Shown here piece by piece: positions 1 to 7,535 of a stretch of 64,000 bases of DNA (within the stretch, counting starts at the first letter, position 1; every line of letters starts with the position of its first letter). Source of the DNA: SHWC01 sp050173345 (GTDB taxonomy: Bacteria > Pseudomonadota > Alphaproteobacteria > UBA828); contig JBFXKW010000005.1 of the NCBI GenBank assembly GCA_050173345.1, positions 1 through 64,000 of the forward strand. The letters are read 5' to 3'. The position numbers and the translations under genes were made by a program. The notes under the pieces were generated by a model. That model saw nothing but the letters and a program-made list of their open reading frames with translations. It was not told where the DNA came from and did no database searches.

Positions 1-1
1 C

Positions 2-40
2 GTGCTGATCGCCGCAACCCTCCTCTGGTGGCTCAATTGA
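2..40 (+). CDS. 3' end of an unidentified gene (partial)
   Basis: The first 13 codons of the window read VLIAATLLWWLN and then a TGA stop. The hydrophobic, Trp-containing tail would fit the last membrane segment of an integral membrane protein, but only the C-terminus is present, so the family cannot be named. It is followed within 11 bases by two large palindromes that separate it from the convergent corrinoid-activase operon. Confidence 0.45.
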   Translation: MLIAATLLWWLN

Positions 41-50
41 GTCCGCACCC

Positions 51-113
51 TAGAGCAGCATCGTTTGAGATGGATCGCGAAGCGATTCCATCCAAAACGT
101 GAATCCTGCTCTA
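51..113. repeat. Intergenic palindromic repeat, copy 1
   Basis: A 63-bp imperfect palindrome bounded by TAGAGCAG and CTGCTCTA, with a centre reading GGATCGCGAAGCGATTCC. The end motif matches that of the next element (124-175), so both belong to one dispersed family. It lies between two convergent genes and may act as a bidirectional transcription stop. Confidence 0.7.
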
Positions 114-123
114 CTCAACAAGT

Positions 124-175
124 TAGAGCACGATTCACCGATCAGGTTGAAGCAACCTGATCGGATCGTGCTCTA
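124..175. repeat. Intergenic palindromic repeat, copy 2, containing the activase stop codon
   Basis: A 52-bp palindrome bounded by TAGAGCA and TGCTCTA. Its core is a perfect 12-bp stem, CCGATCAGGTTG paired with CAACCTGATCGG, around a 3-base loop. Outer arms pair except for a three-base insertion. The last 14 codons of the neighbouring minus-strand gene, including its TGA at 135-137, are encoded inside it, so the C-terminus of that protein is partly repeat-derived. Confidence 0.75.
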
Positions 176-1814
176 GCGTCGCGGGCATGGGCTTGAACTG
201 GCAGCCCTCGACGAAGATTTCGAAGAAGTCGGGCGTGGTCTCGAGCTCGATATGCTCGATGCAAGCGACCGTGGCCTCGAGCGCCCGGCGTTTGGCGCGC
301 GAAAGCAAAGCAAGCCTCGCACCCTTGAGCGCCGCATTGCCGACCTTGACGACACGCGCCTCCGGCACCGCGGCCAAGAGGCCGATCAGCGCCGCGTTCG
401 CAACATCCACATAGTGCGCGAAGCCGCCGGCGAGATAGAGCCGCGCCACGTCGGCCGGGCTCGCGCCGGCATGGCGCAGCACGATGTACTGGCCGCAATA
501 GTTCGCCGCCTTGGCCTGCGCCAGGTTGCTGGCGTCCTCGCGCGAGAGGGTGATGCCGCACTCGGGCACGACCTCGACCTCGCGCTGGCGCCTATCGGGC
601 GCGAACACGCCCTTGGGCGTCATGCGGCCGTGGCGCGAGAGCTCGGCGAGCAGGTCGATCAGGCCCGAGCCGCACAGGCCGACCGGATCCTTCCCGCCGA
701 TCGTCCGATACTCGAAGCGATCGTTGGCGGGGTCCAGGCGGATCGTCTCGATCGCGCCGTCATAGGCCGGCATGCCGTATTTGACGAGCCCGCCCTCGAA
801 GGCCGGACCGGCCGGGCAGGACGCCGCGATCATCCGCCCCTGATGGCGCAGCACGACCTCGGTGTTGGTGCCCATGTCGACGAGCAGGACCGTATCTTCG
901 CCCTCGGGCGTGAGGTCGAGGGCGAGCAGGTCGGCCGCCGTGTCGGCGCCGACATGGCTCGCGATCAGCGGCAGGCCGTAGGCGCGCGCCTTGGGGTTGA
1001 CCCTGAGCCCGAGCGTCTTGGCGCGTTTGACAAGCGCCGTCGTCGCGCGCTTGCCGGCGCGCCATTCGTGCTCAACCGTCGACTTGTAAGGCCGCTGGCC
1101 GACACTCTGCACGTCGAGCTTGAAGAACAGATCGCGCATCGTGGTGTTGGCGGCGATCACGACCTCGTAGATGGTGAGGCGCGGCAGCCCGAGCGCATCG
1201 GTCATCGCGACGATGGCGCGGTTGATCTCGATCGCGGCGGCGCGTTGCAGCTCGAAACGGTGACTCGGTCCTGCATCGTAGGAGATACGGTTCATCACGT
1301 CCGAGCCACCGAAGCGCTGCGGGTTCTCGAACGCGGCGCGGCGCAGGCTCCGGCCGGTCTCCAGATCGACCAGATCGACGACGACCGTGGTGGTGCCGAG
1401 GTCGATCGCAAGCCCGAGCAGGGCACCCCGATAGCGGTCGATCACCTCCCCTTCATAAAGCACGGTATCGCCGGATCGCGTCACAGTCGAATCGAGTGAT
1501 GGCAGCTCATCCTCATCGAGCGAATCGGCGACGATGCGCGGCGCGCGGCGCAGCGGCGAGAATTCGATGTCGATGTCGTCGCGCGTGATGCACGCCTGGC
1601 AGGCCAGCCTGAAATCGCCGCGCAGGAAGGATTCGGCCTCGCTTCGCGCCGAAAGCGCCGCCATGCCTTTGGTGATCTCGACGATGCATTCGTGGCATTG
1701 GCCGCTGCGCCCGCACGATGTCGGCACGGCGACCCTGAGATCGTCGGCGAGGTCGAAAACGGTCCGGCCCACCTCGCACGCACGGGCCTCGCCATCGTGC
1801 CTGGGTTCGCTCAA
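135..1814 (-). CDS. RamA-like ATP-dependent reductive activator of corrinoid proteins (2Fe-2S plus DUF4445/ASKHA)
   Basis: Likely reactivates the Co(II) form of the corrinoid protein encoded upstream by ATP-dependent one-electron reduction. About 559 aa from a TTG start whose bases overlap the TGA of the preceding gene (TTGA). The N-terminal ferredoxin-like part carries Cys34, Cys40, Cys43 and a later Cys72/Cys75 pair, fitting a 2Fe-2S cluster. The actin-like part begins near GLAIDLGTTTVVVDL and includes VLLVDMGTNTEVVL and LCGSGLIDLLAEL, typical of DUF4445 (RACo/RamA). The open frame continues upstream of the TTG, but only as shadow of the previous gene. Last gene of a five-gene operon. The final residues come from a palindromic repeat, so the true C-terminus may have been altered. 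A GTG a few codons downstream is an alternative start. Confidence 0.85.
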   Translation of the reverse strand: MSEPRHDGEARACEVGRTVFDLADDLRVAVPTSCGRSGQCHECIVEITKGMAALSARSEAESFLRGDFRLACQACITRDDIDIEFSPLRRAPRIVADSLDEDELPSLDSTVTRSGDTVLYEGEVIDRYRGALLGLAIDLGTTTVVVDLVDLETGRSLRRAAFENPQRFGGSDVMNRISYDAGPSHRFELQRAAAIEINRAIVAMTDALGLPRLTIYEVVIAANTTMRDLFFKLDVQSVGQRPYKSTVEHEWRAGKRATTALVKRAKTLGLRVNPKARAYGLPLIASHVGADTAADLLALDLTPEGEDTVLLVDMGTNTEVVLRHQGRMIAASCPAGPAFEGGLVKYGMPAYDGAIETIRLDPANDRFEYRTIGGKDPVGLCGSGLIDLLAELSRHGRMTPKGVFAPDRRQREVEVVPECGITLSREDASNLAQAKAANYCGQYIVLRHAGASPADVARLYLAGGFAHYVDVANAALIGLLAAVPEARVVKVGNAALKGARLALLSRAKRRALEATVACIEHIELETTPDFFEIFVEGCQFKPMPATLEHDPIRLLQPDR

Positions 1815-2149
1815 CGCTCGGGGGCCTTGCGCCGCCCGCTGCCGCGTTGCGCCGCGGCTTCCGCCTTGATGCGCGCGACCCGCTGCCTGGCGCGGCCGAG
1901 CGCGTCCGGGTCGCTCTCCCAGGCGCTGCGATAGTCGAACTTGCCGTCGTGGCCGCATTGCGGCGCGGTCACGCCCGCGCGCGCCGCGCGCTGGTTGCGG
2001 CAGCGGAACTCGGCGGTGCAGTCGTCGTGCCGGTTGCGGTAGGGGCAACGGTTCAGCGCCGATTCGCTGGCCTTTTGGACCATGCCGGAGAATAGCTCGG
2101 TCATGCGGTCGAGCCGCTTCTGATACTCCGCAGGGTCGATCTTGCGCAT
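1811..2149 (-). CDS. Small Cys/His-rich protein of the corrinoid operon, function unknown
   Basis: About 112 aa, starting at MRKIDPAEYQKRLDRM. The N-terminal third is predicted helical (MTELFSGMVQKASES). The middle has CPYRNRHDDC, FRCRNQR and QCGHDGKFDYRSAW, giving four Cys and two His that could bind a metal or iron-sulfur cluster. The C-terminus is basic. It sits 7 bases after the corrinoid protein gene and overlaps the activase start, so it is almost certainly co-translated with them. I do not recognise the family. A role in metal handling or in assembling the activase cluster is only a guess from context. Confidence 0.75.
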   Translation of the reverse strand: MRKIDPAEYQKRLDRMTELFSGMVQKASESALNRCPYRNRHDDCTAEFRCRNQRAARAGVTAPQCGHDGKFDYRSAWESDPDALGRARQRVARIKAEAAAQRGSGRRKAPER

Positions 2150-2156
2150 GGAAGGA

Positions 2157-2921
2157 TCAGGCGGGCGCGTTGCGCCGCTTCGATTCGATGAGCTGCTTGG
2201 CGAGCGCGACGCAGGCGAGCGCATCCTTGCCGTAGCCGTCGGCGCCCATGTCGTCGGCGAACTCCTGGGTCACCGGCGCGCCGCCCACCATGACCAGCAC
2301 CTGCTCGCGGAGCCCCGCGTCGATGAACGCCTCGATGGTCTTGCCCATGTTCGGCATGGTGGTGGTGAGCAGCGCCGACATGCCGACGATCGGCGCGCCA
2401 TGCTGCTCGATCGCGTCGATGAAGTCGTCGGGCGAGGTGTCGACGCCGAGGTCGATCACCTCGAAGCCGGCGCCGCGCAGCATCATGATGCAGAGATTCT
2501 TGCCGATGTCGTGCAGGTCGCCCTTGACCGTGCCCATGATCACGGTGGCGATCGGGTCGACGCCGGAGGCGGAGAGGATCGGCTCGATATGCGCCATGCC
2601 GGCCTTCATGGCGCGCGCGCAGGCCAGCACCTCCGGCACGAAGATGAAGTTCTCGCGGAACTTGATGCCGACCACGCCCATGCCGGCGATCAGCCCGTCG
2701 TCCATGATCTCGAGCGCCTCGTGGCCGGCGTCGAGCGCCTCCCTGGTCAGCCTGTCGACCGCCTCGTCGTCGCCCTCGATGATGCCGGCCGCGATGTCCT
2801 GCATCTTGAGATGCGCCCGGCTGAACAGCGCGACGTTGCGCGCGATCTCCTCCGGCTTGGTGACGAACTCCTCGATCTCCTGGCGCACGAGGTCGTTCTT
2901 GATGTCGGACAGCTCAGCCAT
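2157..2921 (-). CDS. Methyltransferase-associated corrinoid protein (MtbC/MtmC type)
   Basis: Carries the methyl group on a bound cobamide between two methyltransferases. 254 aa. An N-terminal helical cap domain (about residues 1-115, B12-binding-2 type) precedes a Rossmann B12-binding domain. The signature DLHDIG lies at residues 135-140, with His137 as lower cobalt ligand, followed by DLGVDTSPDDF, MSALLTTTMP and MVGGAPVT, as in methanogen MtbC/MtmC and MetH. The order methyltransferase, corrinoid protein, small protein, activase on one strand supports a complete methyl-transfer unit. Confidence 0.93.
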   Translation of the reverse strand: MAELSDIKNDLVRQEIEEFVTKPEEIARNVALFSRAHLKMQDIAAGIIEGDDEAVDRLTREALDAGHEALEIMDDGLIAGMGVVGIKFRENFIFVPEVLACARAMKAGMAHIEPILSASGVDPIATVIMGTVKGDLHDIGKNLCIMMLRGAGFEVIDLGVDTSPDDFIDAIEQHGAPIVGMSALLTTTMPNMGKTIEAFIDAGLREQVLVMVGGAPVTQEFADDMGADGYGKDALACVALAKQLIESKRRNAPA

Positions 2922-2990
2922 GCGGATTCCTTGTTCGGTTTGCTCGTCGTCTCTGATGATTCAGCCTATCGGCATGCGCCTCTCTCTATT

Positions 2991-3076
2991 CGTCATGCCC
3001 CGGCTTGACCGGGGCATACATGGCGGCATCGCGTCCGCTGCACGATGGATCGCCCGGTCAAGCCGGACGATGACGA
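2991..3076. repeat. Dispersed palindromic repeat, CGTCATTGCC family
   Basis: Two facing half-elements, one reading CGTCATGCCCCGGCTTGACC and the other GGTCAAGCCGGACGATGACG. They flank about 20 bp of spacer in the gap between the methyltransferase and corrinoid-protein genes. The same unit recurs at 6434, 13144 and 44875. It may form a stem in the operon mRNA. Confidence 0.75.
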
Positions 3077-3122
3077 AAGGACGGAAGCGGGTAGCGGCAC
3101 GCGATCGGAACCTCATGTCTCG

Positions 3123-4220
3123 CTAATGCACATGCGCATGGCCCGCGCCGTGCGGGTGCGCCTGGTGCCATTCGCGCACGGTGCGCGATATTTCGGTGAG
3201 GTTCTCGACCGGGGTCTGCAACGGGATCGCGCATTCCGGGCCGATCAGGTGCACCCCGGCTTCGAGGTTGGCGATGACCTCGTCGTGGACCGCCTCGGGG
3301 CCCTTGGAGAACAGCGTCTCGGGGTTGTTGATGTTGCCGACCAACGCGATGCCGCCATGCACGGTGTCCATCGATTCCTGCGGCTTGTTCTTGGAATCGA
3401 AGTGGAAGGCGGCCATGCCGGTCTCCGCGATGTAGCCCATGCGATCGACGGTGCGGCCGCAGATATGCAGGATGAGCGGCGCCGGGAAGCGCTCGGCGAA
3501 CTCCGTATGCAGATCCTGGAGGAAGCGCTTGTAGTATTCGGCGCTGACTAGGTCGCCGGTCGCATGATCCGGAAGCGTCAACGCATCCGCGCCGGCCTCG
3601 ATCTGGGCAAGGCCGAACAGGTAGGTGACCTCCTTCATGCGCTCGAGCGCCAGCATGGTCTTGCCCGGGTCGTCGAGCGACAGCAGCAGGAACGGCTCGA
3701 CGCCGAAGCAGTGATAGCCGAGCGTCCACGGCCCCATGGTCTTGCCGACGATCGCGACCTCGTCGCCGAACTCGCGGCGCAAGAGCCTGATCGCGTCGAG
3801 CACGCAGACGATGTCCGGGTGCTTCATGAAGTCGTTGGGGATCTTGATGTCGTCGACATCGGTCCAGATCGGCTCGCGCATCCTGACCGTCGGCCAGTTG
3901 TCCTTCTGCTCCCACTGCATCTTGCAGCCGAGCGCGGAGGATTCCTGGATGATCGAGAACACCGGCATGATCGTGTCGAAGCCGAGCTCGGTGTAGCCGG
4001 TGGCGGCGAGCTTCGCCATCAGCGCGGGGTTGCGGTTGGCCTCGGGGAACGGCGCGTCCACCAGGTCCATCAGCTCGACGGTCGCGACCGAGGTCGGGTT
4101 GCAGATCGGCGTGCGGTCGACCGGCTCGCGCCTGAGCGCGGCCAGCACGCGCTGGCGGCTCGTCATCGGCTTGACAGGCGACGTCGTCATCGGAGCCTCC
4201 GCTATGCCGTCTTGGCTCAA
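3123..4220 (-). CDS. UroD/MtaA/CmuA-family corrinoid methyltransferase
   Basis: Predicted zinc-dependent methyltransferase working with the corrinoid protein encoded downstream. 365 aa, TIM-barrel UroD fold. The zinc ligands of the MtaA/MtbA/CmuA branch are visible as His252-x-Cys254 (in LILHICG) and Cys330 (in GPECAIP), rather than the substrate residues of true uroporphyrinogen decarboxylase. The C-terminal tail (HPHGAGHAHVH) is His-rich and may bind metal. Its ATG overlaps the stop of the upstream gene by 4 bases. Coenzyme M is not expected in such a bacterium, so the methyl acceptor is probably tetrahydrofolate or another thiol. The methyl donor is unknown. Confidence 0.88.
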   Translation of the reverse strand: MSQDGIAEAPMTTSPVKPMTSRQRVLAALRREPVDRTPICNPTSVATVELMDLVDAPFPEANRNPALMAKLAATGYTELGFDTIMPVFSIIQESSALGCKMQWEQKDNWPTVRMREPIWTDVDDIKIPNDFMKHPDIVCVLDAIRLLRREFGDEVAIVGKTMGPWTLGYHCFGVEPFLLLSLDDPGKTMLALERMKEVTYLFGLAQIEAGADALTLPDHATGDLVSAEYYKRFLQDLHTEFAERFPAPLILHICGRTVDRMGYIAETGMAAFHFDSKNKPQESMDTVHGGIALVGNINNPETLFSKGPEAVHDEVIANLEAGVHLIGPECAIPLQTPVENLTEISRTVREWHQAHPHGAGHAHVH

Positions 4221-4939
4221 TTCTTCTGCGCGCTCGGCGCGACCAGCATGCCGCGGCTCATCGCCTCCTCCTGCTCGCGCATCGCGGCGCGCAGGTTGAG
4301 CGCGCGCGGCAGGAGGAGCCCGACCAGCTCGTCATGGGCATGGCCGCAGGCGAAGCGCACCCGCGCCGCGTCCTCGCCGATCAGCTCCATCTGGGCGAGC
4401 CGGCTGAGGCCACGCCCGATCGCGCCGATGCGCTGGGCACGCCCATCGTCGAGCCCGTCCGCGGTGACCCGGTAGGTCGCGCCGTCCTCGCGCACGATCT
4501 CGATGTTGCGCCCGGTGGTCTTGTCGGCGACCGCGAGCGGCCGCAGCTCGGGCTCGGCGCCCGGCTTCAGCTTGCACGCCTCGACGAAGAGGCGCCGCGT
4601 CGCGAAGCGGTGCGCCTGCCCGCAGGCATGGCGCAAATGACGGCCGTCATTGCCGTAGCGGCCCATGCCGCCGAGCACGAGCATCGCGTCGATGATCCGC
4701 TGCAGCCGCTGCTCGACGCCGTCGAGCCCGCTATAGCTGTGCGCCACGAAGGTGACGAGGCCGGGCTCCGGGGTCTGCTCATAGAGGCCGATCGTGATGT
4801 CGTGGAAATGCGGATCCATCGACTGGAGCTCGATCCGCCGCCCGAGCTCCACGACATGGTGCGCCGGGCGCACCCTCACCGGCGTCGCGCTTTCGACCTG
4901 CTGCATCGCGGCTCCCGAAACCCGCTGTTCCATGGCCAT
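4217..4939 (-). CDS. Unrecognised protein with duplicated ACGxAH motif, first gene of the corrinoid operon
   Basis: 240 aa (or 238 from the second Met). No family recognised. It contains two copies of an unusual motif, ACGQAH at about 105-110 and ACGHAH at about 197-202, each followed by a hydrophobic helix, suggesting an internal duplication with a Cys/His metal or cofactor site in each half. No signal peptide or membrane segment is seen. It overlaps the methyltransferase start (ATGA), which implies translational coupling. Possible roles are the missing substrate:corrinoid methyltransferase or an accessory factor. Neither can be shown from the sequence. Confidence 0.8.
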   Translation of the reverse strand: MAMEQRVSGAAMQQVESATPVRVRPAHHVVELGRRIELQSMDPHFHDITIGLYEQTPEPGLVTFVAHSYSGLDGVEQRLQRIIDAMLVLGGMGRYGNDGRHLRHACGQAHRFATRRLFVEACKLKPGAEPELRPLAVADKTTGRNIEIVREDGATYRVTADGLDDGRAQRIGAIGRGLSRLAQMELIGEDAARVRFACGHAHDELVGLLLPRALNLRAAMREQEEAMSRGMLVAPSAQKN

Positions 4940-5000
4940 CGGCCCGCTTCGTCGCGGGCTCCCTCGTTGCAGCCCATTCTAGCGGCTGCGGCTCGATTGT

Positions 5001-5023
5001 CACCGCTGTTTACCATTGCGGTG
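5001..5023. promoter_or_regulatory. Candidate operator palindrome between the divergent corrinoid operon and larA
   Basis: CACCGC and GCGGTG form a perfect 6-bp inverted repeat with an 11-bp spacer. It sits in the 164-bp divergent intergenic region, about 80 bp upstream of larA and 60 bp upstream of the operon. The position suits one regulator controlling both directions, but no regulator gene is adjacent. Confidence 0.35.
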
Positions 5024-5103
5024 CAGCACGCGCGCCTGCCGGCGAGACCTTGCTTGCGGCCATGCTGCCGCGTGTGCGACGAATGGGTGATGGAAGGCAC
5101 GCC

Positions 5104-6402
5104 ATGCGCGTCGAACTGAGCTACGGCAAAGGCGCGATCGAGGTCGAGCTGCCCGACGACCTCGACGTGACGGTGGTCCGCAAGCCGCCGATGCCGGCGG
5201 TCGCGGAGCCGCGCGCCGCGGTGCAGGCGGCGCTGTCGGCGCGGGTCGGCGATGCCCGGCCGCTGGTCGAGGCGGCGCGCGGCAAGCAGCGCGCCTGCAT
5301 CCTGATCTGCGACATCACGCGGCCGGTGCCGAACGGCCTGATCCTGCCGCCGCTGGTCGATGCGCTGCTCGCGGCCGGCGTGCCCAGGCACGGCATCACC
5401 GTGCTGGTCGCGACCGGCCTGCACCGGCCGAACGAAGGCCAGGAGCTCGCGGAGCTGGTCGGCGATCCGTCGCTGCTCGACAAGGTCACGGTCGCCAACC
5501 ACTTCGCCCGCAACGACGCCGACCATGCGCTGCTCGGCAAGACGCGGAGCGGTACGGTGGTGCGCCTCGACCGCCGCTTCCTCGACGCCGAGATCAGGAT
5601 CGCGACCGGGCTGGTCGAGCCGCACTTCATGGCGGGCTATTCGGGCGGGCGCAAGGTGATCGCGCCGGGCGTGGCGCACGCCGAGACCATCACCACCTTC
5701 CATTCCGCGCGCTTCATGGAGCATCCGAAGTGCGCCAACTGCGTGCTCGACGGCAACCCGCTGCACGAGGAGCAGGTCGAGATCGTGGGCATGCTGGGCG
5801 GCGCGCTCGCGGTCAACACCGTGATCGACGAGCAGCGCCGGCTCGCCTTCGTCAACTATGGCGAGGTGCTGGCGAGCCATGCCGAGACGGTCGGCTTCGT
5901 GCGCCGCTATGCCGAGGTGCCGGTCGCCCGGCGCTTCTCGACCGTCTTGACCAGCGCCGCCGGCTACCCGCTCGACAAGACCTACTACCAGACCGTGAAA
6001 GGCATGGTCGGGCCGATCGACATCCTGGCGCCAGGCGGCGACATCATCATCGCCTCGGCCTGCTCCGAGGGCATGGGCTCGGCCCACTATGTCGAGGCGC
6101 AGCGCCGGCTGATCGAGCACGGCGCCGAGGCCTTCCTCGCGCGCATCAAGGCGCAGAGCCATGCCGAGATCGACGAGTGGCAGACCGAGATGCAGCTGAA
6201 GCCGATGCGCGTCGGCAACCTCAAGCTCTATAGCGACGGGCTCAAGGGCGAGGCGCGCGCGCTCACCGGCGTCGAGATGATCGGGTCGATCGAGGCCGCG
6301 GTCGGCGCGAGCGTCGCGCGCAGCGGCGAGCGCGCCATCGCGGTGATTCCCGAGGGGCCCTATGTCGTGCCGGTCTACCGGCCGGATGCGGCCGCGGCAT
6401 AG
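5104..6402 (+). CDS. larA: LarA-family nickel-pincer racemase/epimerase
   Basis: Predicted to racemise or epimerise a 2-hydroxy acid using the nickel pincer nucleotide cofactor. 432 aa from ATG 5104, preceded by GGAAGG. By direct counting the catalytic positions match the numbering of the Lactobacillus plantarum enzyme: His107 (usually 108), His174 (in VEPHF), Lys184 (in GYSGGRK, the lysine that binds the cofactor), His200 (TTFH) and Lys299 (TVKG). The N-terminal DITRPVP and ATGLHRP motifs are also present. The cofactor genes larB, larC and larE are not in the window. Divergent from the corrinoid operon, so a link between hydroxy-acid isomerisation and methyl transfer is possible. The real substrate may not be lactate. 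Confidence 0.9.
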   Translation: MRVELSYGKGAIEVELPDDLDVTVVRKPPMPAVAEPRAAVQAALSARVGDARPLVEAARGKQRACILICDITRPVPNGLILPPLVDALLAAGVPRHGITVLVATGLHRPNEGQELAELVGDPSLLDKVTVANHFARNDADHALLGKTRSGTVVRLDRRFLDAEIRIATGLVEPHFMAGYSGGRKVIAPGVAHAETITTFHSARFMEHPKCANCVLDGNPLHEEQVEIVGMLGGALAVNTVIDEQRRLAFVNYGEVLASHAETVGFVRRYAEVPVARRFSTVLTSAAGYPLDKTYYQTVKGMVGPIDILAPGGDIIIASACSEGMGSAHYVEAQRRLIEHGAEAFLARIKAQSHAEIDEWQTEMQLKPMRVGNLKLYSDGLKGEARALTGVEMIGSIEAAVGASVARSGERAIAVIPEGPYVVPVYRPDAAAA

Positions 6403-6433
6403 CTCAGCCCCTTCGTTCCCCGTCTTTCTCTTT

Positions 6434-6508
6434 CGTCATTGCCGGGCTTGACCCGGCAATCCAGTCTTCAATAAGGACTGGATGCCCGGCTCAAGGCCGG
6501 GCATGACG
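6434..6508. repeat. Dispersed palindromic repeat, CGTCATTGCC family
   Basis: CGTCATTGCCGGGCTTGACC opens the element and GCCGGGCATGACGG closes it, with a smaller inner palindrome (CCAGTC...GACTGG) in the centre. It lies just after larA and may form a strong hairpin in its 3' UTR. Confidence 0.78.
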
Positions 6509-6612
6509 GTGGAGTAACGCCGAGATCACACGCGCGCCTTCCCTCGTGACACCGCTCGGCCCCGCCCGCTACAACCGATGCCCACGGTTGCTCCTCCCGC
6601 CTGGGTGAAGTC

Positions 6613-7491
6613 ATGACTGATTCTTCCGTCGTCCTCGTCACCGGCGCGAGCTCGGGGCTCGGCCGGCTCATCGTCGAGACGCTCGCCGCCAGCGGCCACC
6701 GCGCCTATGCCGGCATGCGCGACATCGCCGGCCGCAACGCCAAAGCCGCCGCGGCGCTACGCGAGAAGGGCGTCCGCCCCATCGCGCTCGACGTGACCGA
6801 CGAGGCGAGCTGCGAGGCGGCGGTCGCCGCCGTCACCGAAGAAGCCGGCCGGCTCGACGTGCTCATCAACAACGCCGGCATCGGCGTGCACGGCCTGACC
6901 GAGTGCTTCACGCCCGAGGAGGCGAAGCGCGTGTTCGACACCAACTTCTTCGGCGTCGTGCGCATGAACCGCGCCGTGCTGCCGCATATGCGCGCCCGCG
7001 GCACGGGCTTCCTCATCCACATGTCGTCGGGCGGCGGGCGGGCGCTGCTGCCCTGCATGGCCTACTATTGCGCGAGCAAGTTCGCGCTCGAGGCGCTCGC
7101 CGAATCCTATCGCTACGAGCTGGGCCCGATCGGCATCGACTGCGCGATCGTCGAGCCGGGTTCCTATCCGTCGCCGTTCTGGGGCAAGGAGCCCGGCCCG
7201 GCCGACCCGTCGCGCGCCGCGGGCTACGGCCCGCTCGCGGCGCTGCCCGAGGCCATGCGGCGGGTCTATGCCGGGCGCACCGAAGGCGACGGCGCGGGCG
7301 ACCCCCAGGAGGTCGCCGATGCCTGCCTCACGCTGATCCGGATGGCGCCCGGCACGCGCCCGCTGCGCCTCCTGGTCGGCGCCAGGGTGCAGGAGGTCGG
7401 CCTGATCAACGAGGCCCAGGCGACCGTGCAGCGCAGCTTCTATGCCGCCTATGGCGTCGAGCATCTGATGCGCTTCGGCTACCATCGCTGA
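6613..7491 (+). CDS. Short-chain dehydrogenase/reductase (classical SDR)
   Basis: NAD(P)-dependent oxidoreductase, 292 aa. It has the nucleotide-binding TGASSGLG at residues 10-17, the structural NNAG, and a catalytic Ser (MSSGGG) with YYCASK. The substrate loop contains PFWGKEPGPADPS, unlike the other two SDRs in the window. Start chosen at ATG 6613 after GGTGAAG. The substrate cannot be predicted. It is 44 bases upstream of the adenylate cyclase gene and may share its transcript. Confidence 0.88.
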   Translation: MTDSSVVLVTGASSGLGRLIVETLAASGHRAYAGMRDIAGRNAKAAAALREKGVRPIALDVTDEASCEAAVAAVTEEAGRLDVLINNAGIGVHGLTECFTPEEAKRVFDTNFFGVVRMNRAVLPHMRARGTGFLIHMSSGGGRALLPCMAYYCASKFALEALAESYRYELGPIGIDCAIVEPGSYPSPFWGKEPGPADPSRAAGYGPLAALPEAMRRVYAGRTEGDGAGDPQEVADACLTLIRMAPGTRPLRLLVGARVQEVGLINEAQATVQRSFYAAYGVEHLMRFGYHR

Positions 7492-7535
7492 CCAGGCGGC
7501 CGCCGATTCGTGGCGGCGCGGGCAATGGCCATGGG

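Noticed and set aside
4940..5103. Possible cobalamin riboswitch upstream of the corrinoid operon
   Set aside because: No B12-box-like sequence or fitting fold was seen in the 164-bp region; only a short palindrome.
6903..7535. Upstream extension of the adenylate cyclase frame into the SDR gene
   Set aside because: The added ~210 residues are a shadow of the SDR; the cyclase has a good ATG at 7536 just before its first transmembrane helix.
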